Shown here piece by piece: positions 23,425 through 35,647 of a DNA stretch of 64,000 bases (within the stretch, counting starts at the first letter, position 1; every line of letters begins with the position of its first letter). This stretch comes from Polytrichum commune (taxonomy: Eukaryota > Streptophyta > Polytrichopsida > Polytrichales > Polytrichaceae): contig OX485805.1 of assembly GCA_950295325.1 (NCBI GenBank), forward strand, positions 12,742,501 through 12,806,500. The letters run 5' to 3'. The position numbers were made by a program, and so were the translations under genes. Under the pieces are notes generated by a model that saw only the letters and a list, made by a program, of their open reading frames with translations, was not told where the DNA came from and ran no database searches.

Positions 23425-24833
23425 CTATTATGATGGTGTAAAGATGCCAAAGTTGTTTCATGGAAGTGAACGCGGGTATGGAACATGTGCAAATTCACAC
23501 GTACCTAAACTGCCGCAAAACATGAAAGTACATGACCCACACGGCAAACAAAAAAATCCCACGGTTCAATTCTGAAGTGAGGTTGCAGTGTGCCCACATG
23601 AATAGCGCTAAACACAAGAAACCCCACCTGTATTGGCCGCACGCCCAGGTGGCTCGATTCCACACATGCCGCTAAGGGAAGCAATTGTGCGTGCGACCTC
23701 TGTGTTTGCAGGGAATGCACCCAAACCGCGGACACGCACATGCACCCTGGCTCTCAATGTTGAGGAGGTGGATTGCGGATGTGAGTCCACCGCATGTTCA
23801 TGGCGTTTGCGGTTACTGGGAGGGTTGCGGTCGTGAGCTCCCATTGTGGCTGGTCTAGACCAACAAATTTGAGGCAAATATGGTCACAAATAAAGCTTCT
23901 ACGTGTGAATTAAGGCAAATGTTGTTGCCTCCCACCCTAGGGTTTCGTTTGGAACAATACTTCATGTCTGTGCAGAAGCCCGTTCATCTGGGACAATCAG
24001 GTTGCTGTTGGGTAGCAGACACCTTGGGAGAGTACAAACCCATGAAAGGAAAAGACAGGAAATGACCAAAATAAGAGTGGCCCGGGGGGCGCCATTGACA
24101 CCCAACATGGGTGCCATGCCAACCAATACGGGTGACAACCACCCACATACGGTGGCCACCCTCTGAAGTGCATTGTGCAACCCATGAACGCCAACCCCTT
24201 TGCAACCCTTTGCCCAAAACCCAAACCCGAACCCCAAAAACCGCTACCCAAGGGCTACCCAAAGGGTGGTGGTCACCCGATTGGGTAGACATGGTAACCG
24301 TCACCCATGTCAACCAGGTCACACCCAACATTTACTGACCTGTACCCAAACTGCAGTTGCGGCGGCAGTCAGACTGCGGGTTACAGTCAGAATGGCAGTG
24401 CACATAGACCCTGCCAGCACCGCAGGGGAGGGTTGATTTGGACACGATTCCTTCTAGTGCACCCGCTCTGTATCCCTAGCTGCTCCTTCAACACAATCTT
24501 CCACCCTCTCACCTCACCACCGCAAAAAAATTTGTGATAAAAAACCATAATTCTCTACATTCACATTGTATCAAAAGATTTCAACAATAATTGTGTTAAT
24601 AAGAATTGTGTAATATAATGTTCAATTTTATTCAAAAGATAATGAAAATTGCCAAATTGCCAATTGTCAAGTTTGGCCCATGTAGGAAATAAATGTCTCA
24701 TTGGGTGTTTAAGAATGAAGAGGGGAAAATCCATACACATTGGACAAAGCACTACTCTTTGGTATTATTTAAGACATGCTCTCCTCTTAATCATCCTCAT
24801 CAATTTCTCTCTTCTTATCTTTGATCTTCAATC
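23425..24833. other. Intergenic, no gene recognised
   Basis: Short overlapping ORFs on both strands only. At 24080-24340 many CACCC/GGGTG words occur, similar in flavour to 14350-14640 but not alignable by eye. AT-rich from 24520. Confidence 0.4.
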
Positions 24834-25257
24834 ATGGATTATCGAAGAAGAGAGATTTTGTGCTCTCTTATGATCTTTATGGTTTTGAAGTATTTTATCG
24901 TTTCAACTATGGCGATACAAAAAACCATCATGTATCATCACAATGCTTCAATTATGATGATGACATATTTTTTGTTTGGGAGCAAGGAGAGGGTGGTGTG
25001 GAAATTTGACCGGCCAAGTGGATATGTGTCACAATTTCTTCTTGGATCATATAATGCAAAAATGTTCAAAGATCGTGTACGGGTGAGTAAGCCTACTATT
25101 TTTTATTTATGTCATTTGCTTGGACCCATGTTGAGCAAGAAAGATACAAAATTAAGACTTTGTATTCTAATAGAGTGTAGAATTTCTTTGACATTGCATC
25201 GATTGGCAACCGTTGATACTTTGCATACACTTGCCAATTTGTATGGTATTTTTTATT
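24834..25257 (+). pseudogene. Second PIF/Harbinger transposase relict, N-terminal part only
   Basis: A 141-codon open frame with the same layout as the first relict: a short hydrophobic/basic N-terminus, then MFKDRVRVSKPTIFYLCHLL, then the segment ending RLATVDTLHTLANLYGI. The first relict has the corresponding MFKQRTCVCHNTFKFLCEML and RLGIGNTLCTIREVYGV. It has no DDE nuclease part: the frame ends at 25257-25259 where an unrelated inverted-repeat sequence begins. It is therefore truncated. It is less decayed than the first relict over the shared part. Confidence 0.75.
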
Positions 25258-25321
25258 GAGTTGGGCTTCTCCGGCCTCTTGAGGCCGGACAAGAAACTCC
25301 TCCTCCGGAGAAGCCCAACTC
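25258..25321. repeat. Perfect 17-bp inverted repeat (hairpin) truncating the Harbinger relict
   Basis: GAGTTGGGCTTCTCCGG at 25258-25274 is repeated in inverse at 25305-25321. Inside is a second palindrome around CCTCTTGAGG. The sequence to the right (to about 25510) carries TAGTGTAAAC and ACCGGTGG words resembling MITE ends (CACCGTAGTGTAAACCGGTC near 25489-25508), so a MITE-like insertion that cut the transposase is likely; target duplication not found. Confidence 0.7.
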
Positions 25322-26373
25322 CAAAAAGTGCCGCCATGTAGGCGGCCATGTCATTTTATCATCCATGAGAAAAGTTCACCACCATTGTTTTCTTCACCTA
25401 GTGTAAACACCCACCGGTCAAGAGTTGCATTTTCGACCAATCACAATTGAGAAACGCCCTTTTTTTCATGACCGGTGGACTTCTCCACCGTAGTGTAAAC
25501 CGGTCCTCAATTCGCCTCCCACATCCTCCTCCCATGGAGATAGAAGAGGGACCACCGGGTGCACCTCTGGGATAAATTGAGAAACCTTTCCCAGTCGAAG
25601 CAATGGTGGGAGCCTCCACCGAGGACCTGGTGACGGCCGGCCAGAGGGGAGGCTGCTCCTCTTCCTTGCCTCCGGATGAGCAGCGGTGGGATGTGCCTCC
25701 GACACGCTCCTCTACTCAACCCCCAACGCCGGCCTTCACCGATCACCTTCCATGAATTGTAAGGTTTCCCACTGCCTCCAGCTTCAAGCCACCTCCCAAG
25801 GGACAGCCCCCGACCTCTCAATGACGACCCCTTCCAGCAGCTTCCCACGCCTTTATCGCAACAATTTCCTCCTCAAAGGAAGCGCTCCCAACCGATTACA
25901 GCAACTAAATCTCCCAGGACACGACACGTACAGACACAGAAGTAGCAAGGAGTTAGAGCAGGCCTTTTTGCATACTCATATTCTAGTAGCATGAGTAGCA
26001 GGATACCCACCGAAGTCCAGCTGCATAACGCCCAGAAGCATGCCTAATGGGTTGCCGATCTCTAGCAGAGCATTCAACGGCAGCCCACCCATCCAACCAC
26101 TTATTTCACCACAGATGCATCATCTGCAGGGATTAACATCCTCGGATGCCCACGAGTTCACAACACTCAATTCAGCCTATCCGAATTCAATGCGAAAAAC
26201 AAACAAAAAAACAAAACAAATGGGTTTTAATTCCTTCCCTGCTAGTGTCGAAGTGCATAGCTCGGTCGGCCTTGTAGATTGATCCGTAGTGTGGGGCGCA
26301 ACCTTCCTCACGCCCTCAGGTTTCTCCCCTTCTGATCTTCCCTCTTGAACTCATCGTACAGCGGTGTTGGAAC
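25322..26373. other. MITE-like debris and intergenic sequence
   Basis: After the TAGTGTAAAC-type end near 25500 there is moderately GC-rich sequence with overlapping ORFs on both strands (up to 113 codons), none recognisable. Confidence 0.35.
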
Positions 26374-26787
26374 GTAAGGTAAGGGTGGCTATTTCTGTCC
26401 AAATTTCAGATGTGCCTTGCTGGGATGCTGAAACTAATTTTTTTTATAAATTTTGAGCGCTCCGCAAAGCTGGTGCAAGAGCAACTATGAAAAAATAAAA
26501 AATTTCCAACATGTTTATGATTTCCTACAAATTTTTAAAGGAAACCTTGTAGAGTGACCAACACTCGCACATAGGGTACGTGGTATATCCACAGGGTGGA
26601 TTTCTAAAACCGACCGTTGGTAGCATTAAACCAACTGTTGGCAGCCAATGAAATGATGGTAGCGTTATGAACGGTAAAAGCACTTTGATAGGTGCTTTTG
26701 TAAACCCAAGTAAAAGCACCTAAATAAGTGCTTCCGACATAGGGGTCGACTTTAGGACTCGCACGGAAATTGCCACCCCTACCTTAC
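26374..26787. mobile_element. Inverted-repeat element, ~414 bp, unclassified MITE candidate
   Basis: GTAAGGTAAGGGTGGC at 26374 faces its inverse (GCCACCCCTACCTTAC) ending at 26787, and similarity continues inward for about ten more bases. No clear target duplication was found at the ends, so the class is open. The interior is non-coding. Confidence 0.55.
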
Positions 26788-27480
26788 GACGACCATTCGG
26801 AGGTTGAGTTTCTCCGCTCCCTCCTCCCAGGGCTGCCATGTAAGGTGACTGTGAGGCCAAACCCACCACCCTTAAGCGTCCTACTCCGGGTATGGGTTTG
26901 AGAATCACATGTCTTATGTCGAGAATCGTAGAAACATGAAATTCAACTTCAACTCTCCACCAATGCACTAGTCGTGCTAGTCTTTATTAACTTCTTTCAA
27001 GAGTTCACAAGCACCCTTCCTCCTACTCACCCCTTAGAGCGTGTTCCACTCTCCATGTGAGAGTGACTAGCTCACTACTCCTCCTTTTTAATGATTTTTA
27101 TTTATTTTGAAACTTTCTTAGCTTCACACTTTGCTTGAGACAATGATGCCTCGATACCACTAGTATCGTGTATGGTTACTCCCTTAGCCGACTCAAGCTC
27201 CCAAGTCATAGTCTTTGCCACACATGCCCTTGCCAATATTCCTCTTGAGCTTTTGGTCTTAGCAAAACTTTCACTTGTTGAATCCATGAATTAATGGCCA
27301 ACTCCTCAGCTTGATAGCAACCCCGCACTTGATGCCCGCTCCGCAACTTAGTGTCCACTCCACGTTTAATGTCAACCCCGTAGCTTAGCACCAACTTTGT
27401 ATCTTAATGCCACCATGTAGCCACACACTTAACCAACAATCTAAGGTAGGGTGTAGCTTGAACTAACCAAAGACTAATTA
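26788..27480. other. Intergenic, no gene recognised
   Basis: Only ORFs of about 60-80 codons without motifs. A run of short near-repeats (variants of CTTAGTGTCCACTCC) lies at about 27290-27420. Confidence 0.4.
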
Positions 27481-27770
27481 ATTGAGAGGCTAATTAGGCT
27501 AGTAGGCACTAATTAACTAATAAACCCAGCTCTTAGCTGCGACTACTTCTAACTAAATAAACCCAGCTCCTTCATAAACCCAACTCCTTACTTCTAACTA
27601 AATAAACCCAGCTCCTTCATGAATCCAGCTCCCTACTTCTAACTAAATAAACCCAGCTCCTTCATAAACCGAGCTCCTTACTTCTAACTAAATAAACCCA
27701 GCTCCTTCATGAACCCAGCTCCTTACTTCTAATTAAATAAACCCAGCTCCTTCATAAACCCAGCTCCTTA

Positions 27771-28197
27771 GAGCGTCCCCAGCAGCCTCGCCATGGGGCA
27801 TGCCAACGCCAAAAATGGGGCATCCCGGGTTCTTAGGTGGCGGTACTGGCATAAATTGAGCCCCACCAATGTCCGGTCCGGCATAATTTAGAACCGGCCC
27901 GGGTATAGTAAAGGCCTTCCAACGCCATAAATGGTTCATATGGCGACCCTCCTCCGGCCCGCCAAGAGATTACTTTAATATCAGATACTCCGATATCCTA
28001 CTTTATCCCATGTCAGATAATAGGTGTCGTTGTCTTATTGATTGCTTCCTAATTATACCGGGGGTATGCCTAGGCTTTGGTGGGCTCTGACTCAAGATGA
28101 GCTGCCCCGCCCAAGATGGAGGGCTCCCCAAACACCCTAAACACCATATAATATATTATTTTTGGCGGGTTGCTTTCTATCTCTCCTGGGGATGCCC
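27771..28197. mobile_element. PIF/Harbinger-type MITE, 427 bp, TTA target duplication
   Basis: Ends are GAGCGTCCCCAGCAG at 27771 and CTCCTGGGGATGCCC ending at 28197, imperfect inverted repeats of the GAGCATCCCCAGCAG type common in plant Harbinger MITEs. TTA lies on both sides (27768-27770, 28198-28200). Neighbouring minisatellite units show the empty site CAGCTCCTTACTTCTAAC with a single TTA. No coding capacity; an active transposase would have to act in trans. Confidence 0.92.
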
Positions 28198-28208
28198 TTA
28201 CTTCTAAC

Positions 28209-28599
28209 CAGAGCCCAACATTTTCCTTTCTAATTGCACCCATACCCAGACCATGCCCATCAGCAACGACCTATGCCCACCCATAGCATGACATGTGCGC
28301 ACCCATGCCCACCCATGCCCACACATAGCATGACATGTGCCCACCCATGCTATTCAAATTGCGCCCATGTATTCAAAAATTATGTAATGTATATTGTGTA
28401 ATTGTGTAATTATGCCCCACCCATGCCCGCCCATGCCCGCCCATGCCCGCCCATGCCCGCCCATGAACAATAATAGCGCAGCCATGCCCACCCATGCCCG
28501 CCCATGAACAATAATATTGCACCCATGCCCACCCAAAACCCATGGGCATGGGTGGGTATGGGCATGGGCATGGGTATGGGCGCCCGATGTAGGGCTCTG
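28209..28599. mobile_element. hAT-type MITE, 391 bp, 8-bp target duplication CTTCTAAC
   Basis: CAGAGCCC at 28209 and GGGCTCTG ending at 28599 form an 8-bp terminal inverted repeat. CTTCTAAC flanks both sides (28201-28208, 28600-28607), and this octamer is part of the minisatellite unit, so the empty site is known. The interior is a short-period array of CCCATGCCCG/CCCATGCCCA units, with an inverse GGGCATGGGTGGG segment near its right end, so it can fold on itself. Confidence 0.92.
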
Positions 28600-28710
28600 C
28601 TTCTAACTAAATAAACCCAGCTCCTTCATAAACCCAGCTCCCTACTTCTAACTAAATAAACCCAGCTCCTTCATAAACCCAGCTCCTTAGCTGCGGCTAC
28701 TTCTAACTAA

Positions 28711-30250
28711 GCTTCTCCACCCTCAACCACAAAAACCAGAAAATGAACAAAAGAGAGCTTCTCCAAGGCCTCCCCCTAATTCACCTACCTAATTCCACTA
28801 ATTCCACTAAGTCCCCTACCTAATTCCACATTTTTTCCCGAGCTCTAAGAGCTCGACTTCCTAGAGAAGAGAGAGAGAGAGAGGAGAAGAAGAAAAGAAG
28901 TGAAGAGAGGAGGAGGAAGAGGAAGAGGAAGAGGAAGAGAGAAATTGAATGAGGGAGAGAGAGGAGGGTGAGAAGATAGGAGTGAAGGAAGGTGCACCCA
29001 AGACCACAACCTTCTAATCCTCTCCTACTTAGTAGGACCTTATCCTATCCACTAAACCCTCACCCCCCAAACCAACAAGAACATGTTCTAATTCAAACAT
29101 TTAAATCAAAGGCACTTCCCCTTGCCTCATCAAGCACTACTCCTCTAATCAAAACACTCCCTAATGCCACTAAGCTTCTAATTCACCACACAAAATGGCT
29201 TAAGGCCTAAACACAAATCCACACCAAGCCTCACTCTTTTTATACTTTTGATCGTTTTAACAACACTCCAAATGCAATTCTAAGTAGATCCTAAACATAA
29301 AACAAATATGAACACTCATTTTGGGCTCATAGTGACCCACCAGCAGATGTGCATTGGCCGATGCAGTCCATTGCTTCTCCAGTGATGCCTGATGAATCCG
29401 TTGGCGATCTTGCCACGGTTCATGCAGATACCCTCAGAGTCGTCATTGGGGTCAACCACCTCAAGTTAGCGTCGAGAGCGTCGAGGGGTTCGGCGCTTCT
29501 GCCCCTCTCTTCTTCTTATCTAGCTTGTTACTAGGATGCAGGACGTCCTTCAACTCTGAGATCTTTCTCTCCTAAGTCCCTTATTGTCTCCTACCATTTG
29601 TTACCACTGCTGAATCTGACCAGGGCCCTGTCCACAGCTAACCCAGACGTGTTGTGGTCGCATCCGTCAGCGTTACTTGCAAGCTGCAGATCTTAGACCC
29701 TCCTACGTTGATGTCCAGGACTTCCCCCCTCTCCTTCCCAGACTCGGGGCTTCTGCACTTGATTCACTATATTACTTGTACTCCAAATATAGTGATTCTT
29801 TTGAACTAATAATTTACAACCTATATTTTACATCACCTAGTCTGTGCATAGTCAACTCCCCAAGGTGTTTTAAGGTTGATTTATGATATACATTTATTTA
29901 CAATGGATAATATTAAATGTTTGTATTCAATGGCCATTACAACCAATAATCAATTTGGAATTTTAATAAAAAGGCTTTATGATTTGACTACAAATACTAT
30001 AGTGCATGGTAATAGGCACCATTTTATATGAAGAAATGACAATTTAATATCCACATCTTATAACATGATTACTTAAAAAAAGTGTAAAATTCACATTAAA
30101 AAACCTCTAACCATGGGGTTTTCATCCTTTCAAGCTCACCGCTCACATGTTAAGGCTTACCACTCATATCTTATTGCTCACCGCTAACTACTCATCATTG
30201 CTCATTGCTCATTGCTCATGTCTTAGCTTCCCTCCACTATAATATTTTGC
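28711..30250. other. Intergenic with GA-rich tract
   Basis: A purine tract of GA/GGA/GAA repeats spans about 28862-28992. A moderately GC-rich block at 29340-29760 has short plus ORFs without recognisable motifs. ATTGCTC repeats occur near 30190-30220. No gene supported. Confidence 0.4.
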
Positions 30251-30959
30251 CCAGGGGTGGACTCTTCATGCCACGTACGAACTAATGTGAGTGCAAGAAG
30301 GGGTATTATTTCGAGGCATTAGGTTATATAATATACATAAGGGAGAGGTATTGTTTTTCTTTAGTGAGCACATCTTAAAAGGCTATTAAAATTCTATGAA
30401 GTTAAGGCATATGTACAAAGGGGGGCCCTAAGGTTTAGAGAAAAATTTGACAACTAGAGTGTTTTTTTCATCCACTTCACATTTTCATCCATTGTTTTCA
30501 TATGGTAATCTACCATATGTTTTCTTATTAGGGTTTGCATTTGGGTTCTAGCTAGGCTTTTACAAATTTGAGGCTCCTGGAGCTCTCATGGACTTCCTTT
30601 AGTTTTTCTCTCTACATCGTGGCTAAGTTATTGTGATCTTATCTTTGTTTGTTAGATGCAATCATTGAGTTACATGTAATGGAAGAAAAACATTAATTGA
30701 CTTTCTCTTTGGAAACTAAAAGTGGATGTTATTTGTAATAAATGATTGTTTAATTCATGATTCATACTTTGTATATGTAGTGGAGGCATTGATCACACAA
30801 AATTGAAAAGTTTAGTACAAATATATGAGTCCATTTTTAGCATACCATTAATATGTTATACATTTGTTTATCTTTATAAACTTCTCATATATAGGGGTTT
30901 AATTTCATAATAACCCACACGCATCATTTAGGTTTCCAATGAAGAGTCCACCCCCCGAG
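30251..30959. mobile_element. Probable hAT-like element related to the CACGGG family, ~709 bp
   Basis: GGGGTGGACTCTTCAT at about 30255 faces ATGAAGAGTCCACCCC ending near 30954. The arrangement of GC-rich end, then ACTCTTCAT, then a CCACGTACG subterminal word is like the CACGGG elements at 31034, 34146 and 46349. A convincing 8-bp duplication is not visible, so it is probably older. Confidence 0.6.
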
Positions 30960-31033
30960 GTATTAGGAAATTAAAGAGCCCTAGGATTAATTGCGGAGCA
31001 AGGTAAGAGTATCATGATCTTGTTGTTTGGCTC

Positions 31034-31581
31034 ACGGGTAGATCACTATAAGGCATTTTTGTGCACCACGTGCGGCTGGGGTTTTTTTTTGTTTTGGGGC
31101 TATTTACCTTCAAGGGTTGAATTAAAGCCTCCCTATAATTACTTAAATTTCAAAAATGGCCCATTTGTTTGCACCCTTCCATTACTTATATTGTCCAAGT
31201 CACTGTAATTTTTTGTACTCTATATTCCTTTTAAGTAATAAACGGGCGTGGGGAAGACGACCCCAACGACGGCGCGTTCCTTTTTCATCCATTTTTGGAC
31301 AGATGGAAATCCCAATTATCATCCATCCCCGTGAGTCCTAAACCCATTTACATACCATACTAAACATACCTTCTAGGATCCTTATCTTCAACCCCTATAT
31401 TAATTTTACAAAAAAATAATGGCCCACGTTTTATGTCCATCTAACTTATAATGGGATTGTCTACATTTAATGGCCCCTTCATTATTTGGAATTCTTTTAT
31501 AAATTTGATTTCAAATGATTTTAATCCTCTCTATATTATGCCGCACGTCGTTTTTAAAATGCACTAACTGATCTACCCGTG
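31034..31581. mobile_element. hAT-type MITE of the CACGGG family, 548 bp, perfect 8-bp duplication
   Basis: CACGGGTAGATCA at 31034 and its inverse TGATCTACCCGTG ending at 31581 are the termini. GTTTGGCT is duplicated at 31026-31033 and 31582-31589. Subterminal CACCACGTGCGGC on the left and GCCGCACGT on the right extend the symmetry. The same CACCACGTGCGG word is present in the element at 46349. Non-coding. Confidence 0.92.
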
Positions 31582-31835
31582 GTTTGGCTTTATAAAATGG
31601 CTTATTGCATGCATAATTGGAAGTGATAGGTATAGTCTTTGTGAAAATTTGGTTGTTGGTTTGTGACTTAAATCCACTATAGCATGTTATTATTCAATGT
31701 AAGTCACATTAGAACATAATTAAAGAATGGATACTTGGAACTCCAAAAAGATTATGTGCACCCGGAAAGGTAGCTACAAGCATAATTGCAGAGCCAAAGA
31801 GCTCTCACAATGGATTAAGAACAAACTAGCCAATC

Positions 31836-32430
31836 CTAATGGTCAAATGGTTGGCCATACTCACACACAATCTTGAAATCACAAATGCACATGAGCATCC
31901 GGATCCGATCCGTTATCAAAAGCGGGTACGGATGCTTATTATGATGCAAGATGGCTTTGTTTGGAGATAATGAGGGAAAGGGATATGGAGGAACTCCTGT
32001 TGTTGGTTGGTTCCAATAGGGTGGAAGAGTTTGTGGTGCTAGAGGCCATGTGTCTATGGGTTGAGATATTGGCATTGGTGTGGGAATAGCCATTGGTGGT
32101 GGCAACACTCCTAGAGTAGGTATCAATGTTGATACCGATGTTGGTGTGGTATTACTTATTGGGAATAATGTTTGTCTGTGTACCCTTCTTTCTGACCGAA
32201 TCATTTGAAGAGTTGATTGAGTTTATAAAATTGTTTAGTGAGATCTCCAATGGCTTCATAAAGTTCTTGTTGAAACACTTCTTTATTTTCTAGTTTTGGT
32301 GATGATGGTGTTGGTTGTTCTTGATTGTCCTTTTTTTTTGTTGGAGGGTCCATGGTAGTTGTAAAGGGTTGATTCGGATAAAAATTGTTAAGCACTCATC
32401 CCCTACATGGTCGCCAAAATGTTAAGCCTA
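31836..32430 (-). pseudogene. Possible LTR-retrotransposon leader and gag start, relict
   Basis: On the minus strand a TTTTGGCGACCATG segment (near 32418), reminiscent of the primer-binding region after an LTR, is followed by an ATG opening MDPPTKKKDNQEQPTPSS and a helical stretch (ELYEAIGDLTKQFYKLNQL), then after a frame break a proline/threonine-rich part. This is what a Ty3-type gag N-terminus often looks like. No protease, RT or integrase follows. The identification is weak. Confidence 0.3.
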
Positions 32431-34145
32431 CGAAATACATGGATGAGTAAAATTACAAATCAAAGTCAACAATTAAACATTCACACCCATAGACACTCTC
32501 TAAATTTAATACAATGGAAATGTTTTTTCATTCAAAATGTTGCCATTGCGGTTTCAAACATCCACACCGAGCATGGTGGCATGAGTCTAACATTGAATCG
32601 AGGTAATGGCCAGTGCCAAGACTGTGGTGGTTGCAAGAGATTGGTATGGTACATCTTCTCTAAGTATAAATACCCTAGTCTACGATGTGGTATCATCCTT
32701 TGATTGGTTCTTGTGGCTACGAATCAATTTCCTTATCTTATCCACCTTGCATGACACCTCTGCATGTTACCTAGTCATGGTAAAACATAGATTGTAGTGA
32801 CTAAGATTATCTCAAAGTTATTATTATGTTGACAATGCATTAGCCAACTGCAGTGCTTACCATGAGTATGATTGTTGGGTTGATCCTATCATCTAATCCA
32901 TGTTTAATTATATCTTGCCTTAACAAGGGCACAGTGGAGTGCTCATAGGGAGGAAGACCAAGGCGAGTAGGACCATGTGCACACAGGAGGGTAGTTGAGG
33001 GCAACGAAGGTGAGGTAAGGTGTAGAGGGCAAGACCGCAACCAAGATTGCTTACTCAACAACTTCAGCAACAACCACTTCAACGAGAGCATGAGCAAGGT
33101 CACCAAACCAAATTTGGGTAGATTCATAGTTTGCCAAGAGAGATAGACTATTCTGAAGCACGACTCATGCACAAAACTCCATTTGCTTGCCTATGGATGA
33201 TACAAAAAGCTTATGCAACACAAACTGTAATCCCCTCATTTGTAACAAATTATGTTGCAATGAAGGTCCCTCGCAAACCTAAATTTTGAATTGTTGAAGT
33301 CTAACTGAAGATGTGAAGTGGCTGATGCAGTCATATAGCTTTCAAGTTAAAGACAAAAAAATATTTATGAGAAACCAATACACTTGACCATTGGTGGGCA
33401 ATGAAAATTTTGAATAAGTTTGGCTACACACCCAATATGTGCTAGCATAGTGGAATGTTAGGGCATGTAATGTACCCCTTAGGTGGGCCACTATGTGAGT
33501 TTCTTTTGATATTATATTTAAACTTTTTTTTTTCCCTTAGCTTGGAGAGTTCACACTTTGTAAAGTCACAAGATATTGTAGATACTTTTTATTTAAATAC
33601 GAATGCATGCACAAACTCCACATACAAATGCAAGTCATTCAAAATTTTGTGTGTGGTAACATCAATGATGGAAGATGCCAATATGAGGTAAATGTCCATT
33701 CAACACCTGTCTACCTTAGTACTCAATGCCATTTCATAAATCATAAAATATAAAGAAAGGGAAAAAGAATGTTGATTTACTTACATGAAGATGGACTTCT
33801 ATTAAGCATCCTAGGCTTTCTTAGAACCTTATGTGTGCTCATATTCATAGGACTTTGTATTACGTTAATTAGACACGTACACAAACAAACCAGCTTAGTG
33901 ATGTATTTTGCATATAAGTATGTCAATGGTCCCTAAATAAACTTTCGAAAACAAATGGGAATGGTTGCATGAAGCCACAATTGGTTTGAGCATGGATCCT
34001 ATATTTTTTTTAGTAACTTAAGGTTTTGAATGATTATTGTTAGTGATTGTCGATGTAACATTGTATGCCTTATTTGAAATCTTCATGCAAAAGTTATAAG
34101 GGTTTAATTAACAAGGAGCATGATGTTATGGTGATGGACATTCTT
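32431..34145. other. Intergenic, no gene recognised
   Basis: If the leader to the left is real, an LTR may start at TGTTAAGCC near 32419, but its other end is not visible. A 110-codon minus ORF (32840-33172) has no motif. Confidence 0.35.
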
Positions 34146-34555
34146 CTCGGGGCGATCATACCCCCTTACGATTCATAACCATGTGCGATAAAAATTTGCT
34201 ACCCTATATTACATGCCATAGATAATTTAAAAAAATTATGATATTCTTTCTACACATACATAGTCATTGATAATTTATTTATTTATTTATTGAAATTTTT
34301 AGTCGTCTTCATTTTTGTAGTAATTGTTTTAGTTCAATTCTACGTCATTCTAGTTAGAAACGGTATGTTTTATTAGAAAACAAAATCTTCAAAATTTGGT
34401 TATCATTTTTTAATATGTAATAAATACCGTGTATATCTACTAATGAAAAAAATTAATAAAATTTTGACCCATTTTGGTGATGCTTTATGTAAAAAGTAGA
34501 TTTTTTTTTTTATCACACGTGGTGTTCAACTTGACAATGGAGTGCACCCCCCGGG
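34146..34555. mobile_element. hAT-type MITE of the CACGGG family, 410 bp, older copy
   Basis: Aligns end to end with the element at 46349-46759: GCTACCCTATATTACATGCC, GTTAGAAACGGTATGTTTTA, GTATATCTACT and ACGTGGTGTTCAACTTGACA are shared. Termini have decayed to CTCGGGG and CCCCGGG. The flanking octamers ACATTCTT (34138-34145) and ATATTCTC (34556-34563) match at six of eight positions, consistent with an old target duplication. Confidence 0.85.
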
Positions 34556-35647
34556 ATATTCTCAAAAAGAGTTTGTATCTATAGTGCAAGGTTTTTAAGA
34601 TGATGGTTTTATTTGGGAAATGGTTTTGGCACGCTCTACTGTATCATCCACACATTGTGCAATTTTTGGTTTGCTTAATTGACGAGGAAGATCACATACA
34701 TTCATTATGGAATGTAAGGAGGAGTAAAACATCATATTCTAGAGTCTTTTTTTCCTTTTTTTAAAAAAAAAAATGTAACATTTAAGGTTCTATATAAATG
34801 AGAATTAAAATTTCCCTCTTAAGGTTAGGCACGGGGGAAGCTACAAAGAGGAGAGAACAATCTCAGCAGATCCTAGTCAGGTGTGCATTATGAGATTGAA
34901 GCACATTAATCTTTAAAGGATCAAGGTGTGTGTATATGGAAAAAGCGATGATTTGTACAAATTTGGGAAGAACCCCCAATAAGTATTAAAATAAGAGTAC
35001 ATTTGGTCTATGGTGTTGAATCTATATTAAACATAAGAGAAAGTGAAAATAAATACATGTGTGACAACAACAATTAGATATACATAATATGTGTTTGAGT
35101 CTAGGTTATTTATACAGGCTCATGTCTCCATATGATTCGTTTTACATATATATATGCTCTAGCTGAAATAATGCATACGACAAATGGGCTAAATGTATAT
35201 AGAATCACTTTTGACACATTTGACTAAAATGATCAAGAAGCAACCTTAAACCCCTCTATATGACACCGTGAAGGAATTGAAGGGGCAATTCCAACCTTGA
35301 GCCGCACATCCGAGAGGCCCCTTGGTTTCCTTGTGTCTTTGTAGCTCCCCTATGCTTTATGGTTAAGAGCAGAGTTCAAGTTCAAAGAACTAGAAATATA
35401 TGCAAGCTACGATTACTTGTCAGAGGAAATGATTGCATACGAGCATATCTCTCATTCATCCAGCAACATCTAAAATCGTAGTCCAAAGTTTTAGTTATTG
35501 ATAATCATCAAAATCGCAATGGGCATGAGGCAATGCACACAAAATTGGGGGATTGCTTGTAGAGATCTAAAGAGTCGGAGAGTATTTCCTCGATCACTGC
35601 AGATTAACCCTGCGAGCGGCACCGGATTTGAAGGAGTCCAGAAATCT
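34556..35647. other. Intergenic, no gene recognised
   Basis: AT-rich; poly-T/A at 34745-34775. Nothing coding is supported. Confidence 0.45.

Larger units (their letters stand above)
27481..28710. repeat. 45-bp minisatellite interrupted by two MITEs
   Basis: The unit is CTTCTAACTAAATAAACCCA followed by GCTCCTTCATAAACCCAGCTCCTTA, about 45 bp. Units start near 27546, 27591, 27636, 27681 and 27726, and after the insertions at 28600, 28645 and 28690. Removing the two inserted elements and their duplications restores the unit phase exactly. Confidence 0.9.

Noticed and set aside
28381-28560. CRISPR-like array from regular CCCATGCCCG repeats
   Set aside because: Units are about 10 bases with no unique spacers and lie inside a hAT MITE in plant DNA.
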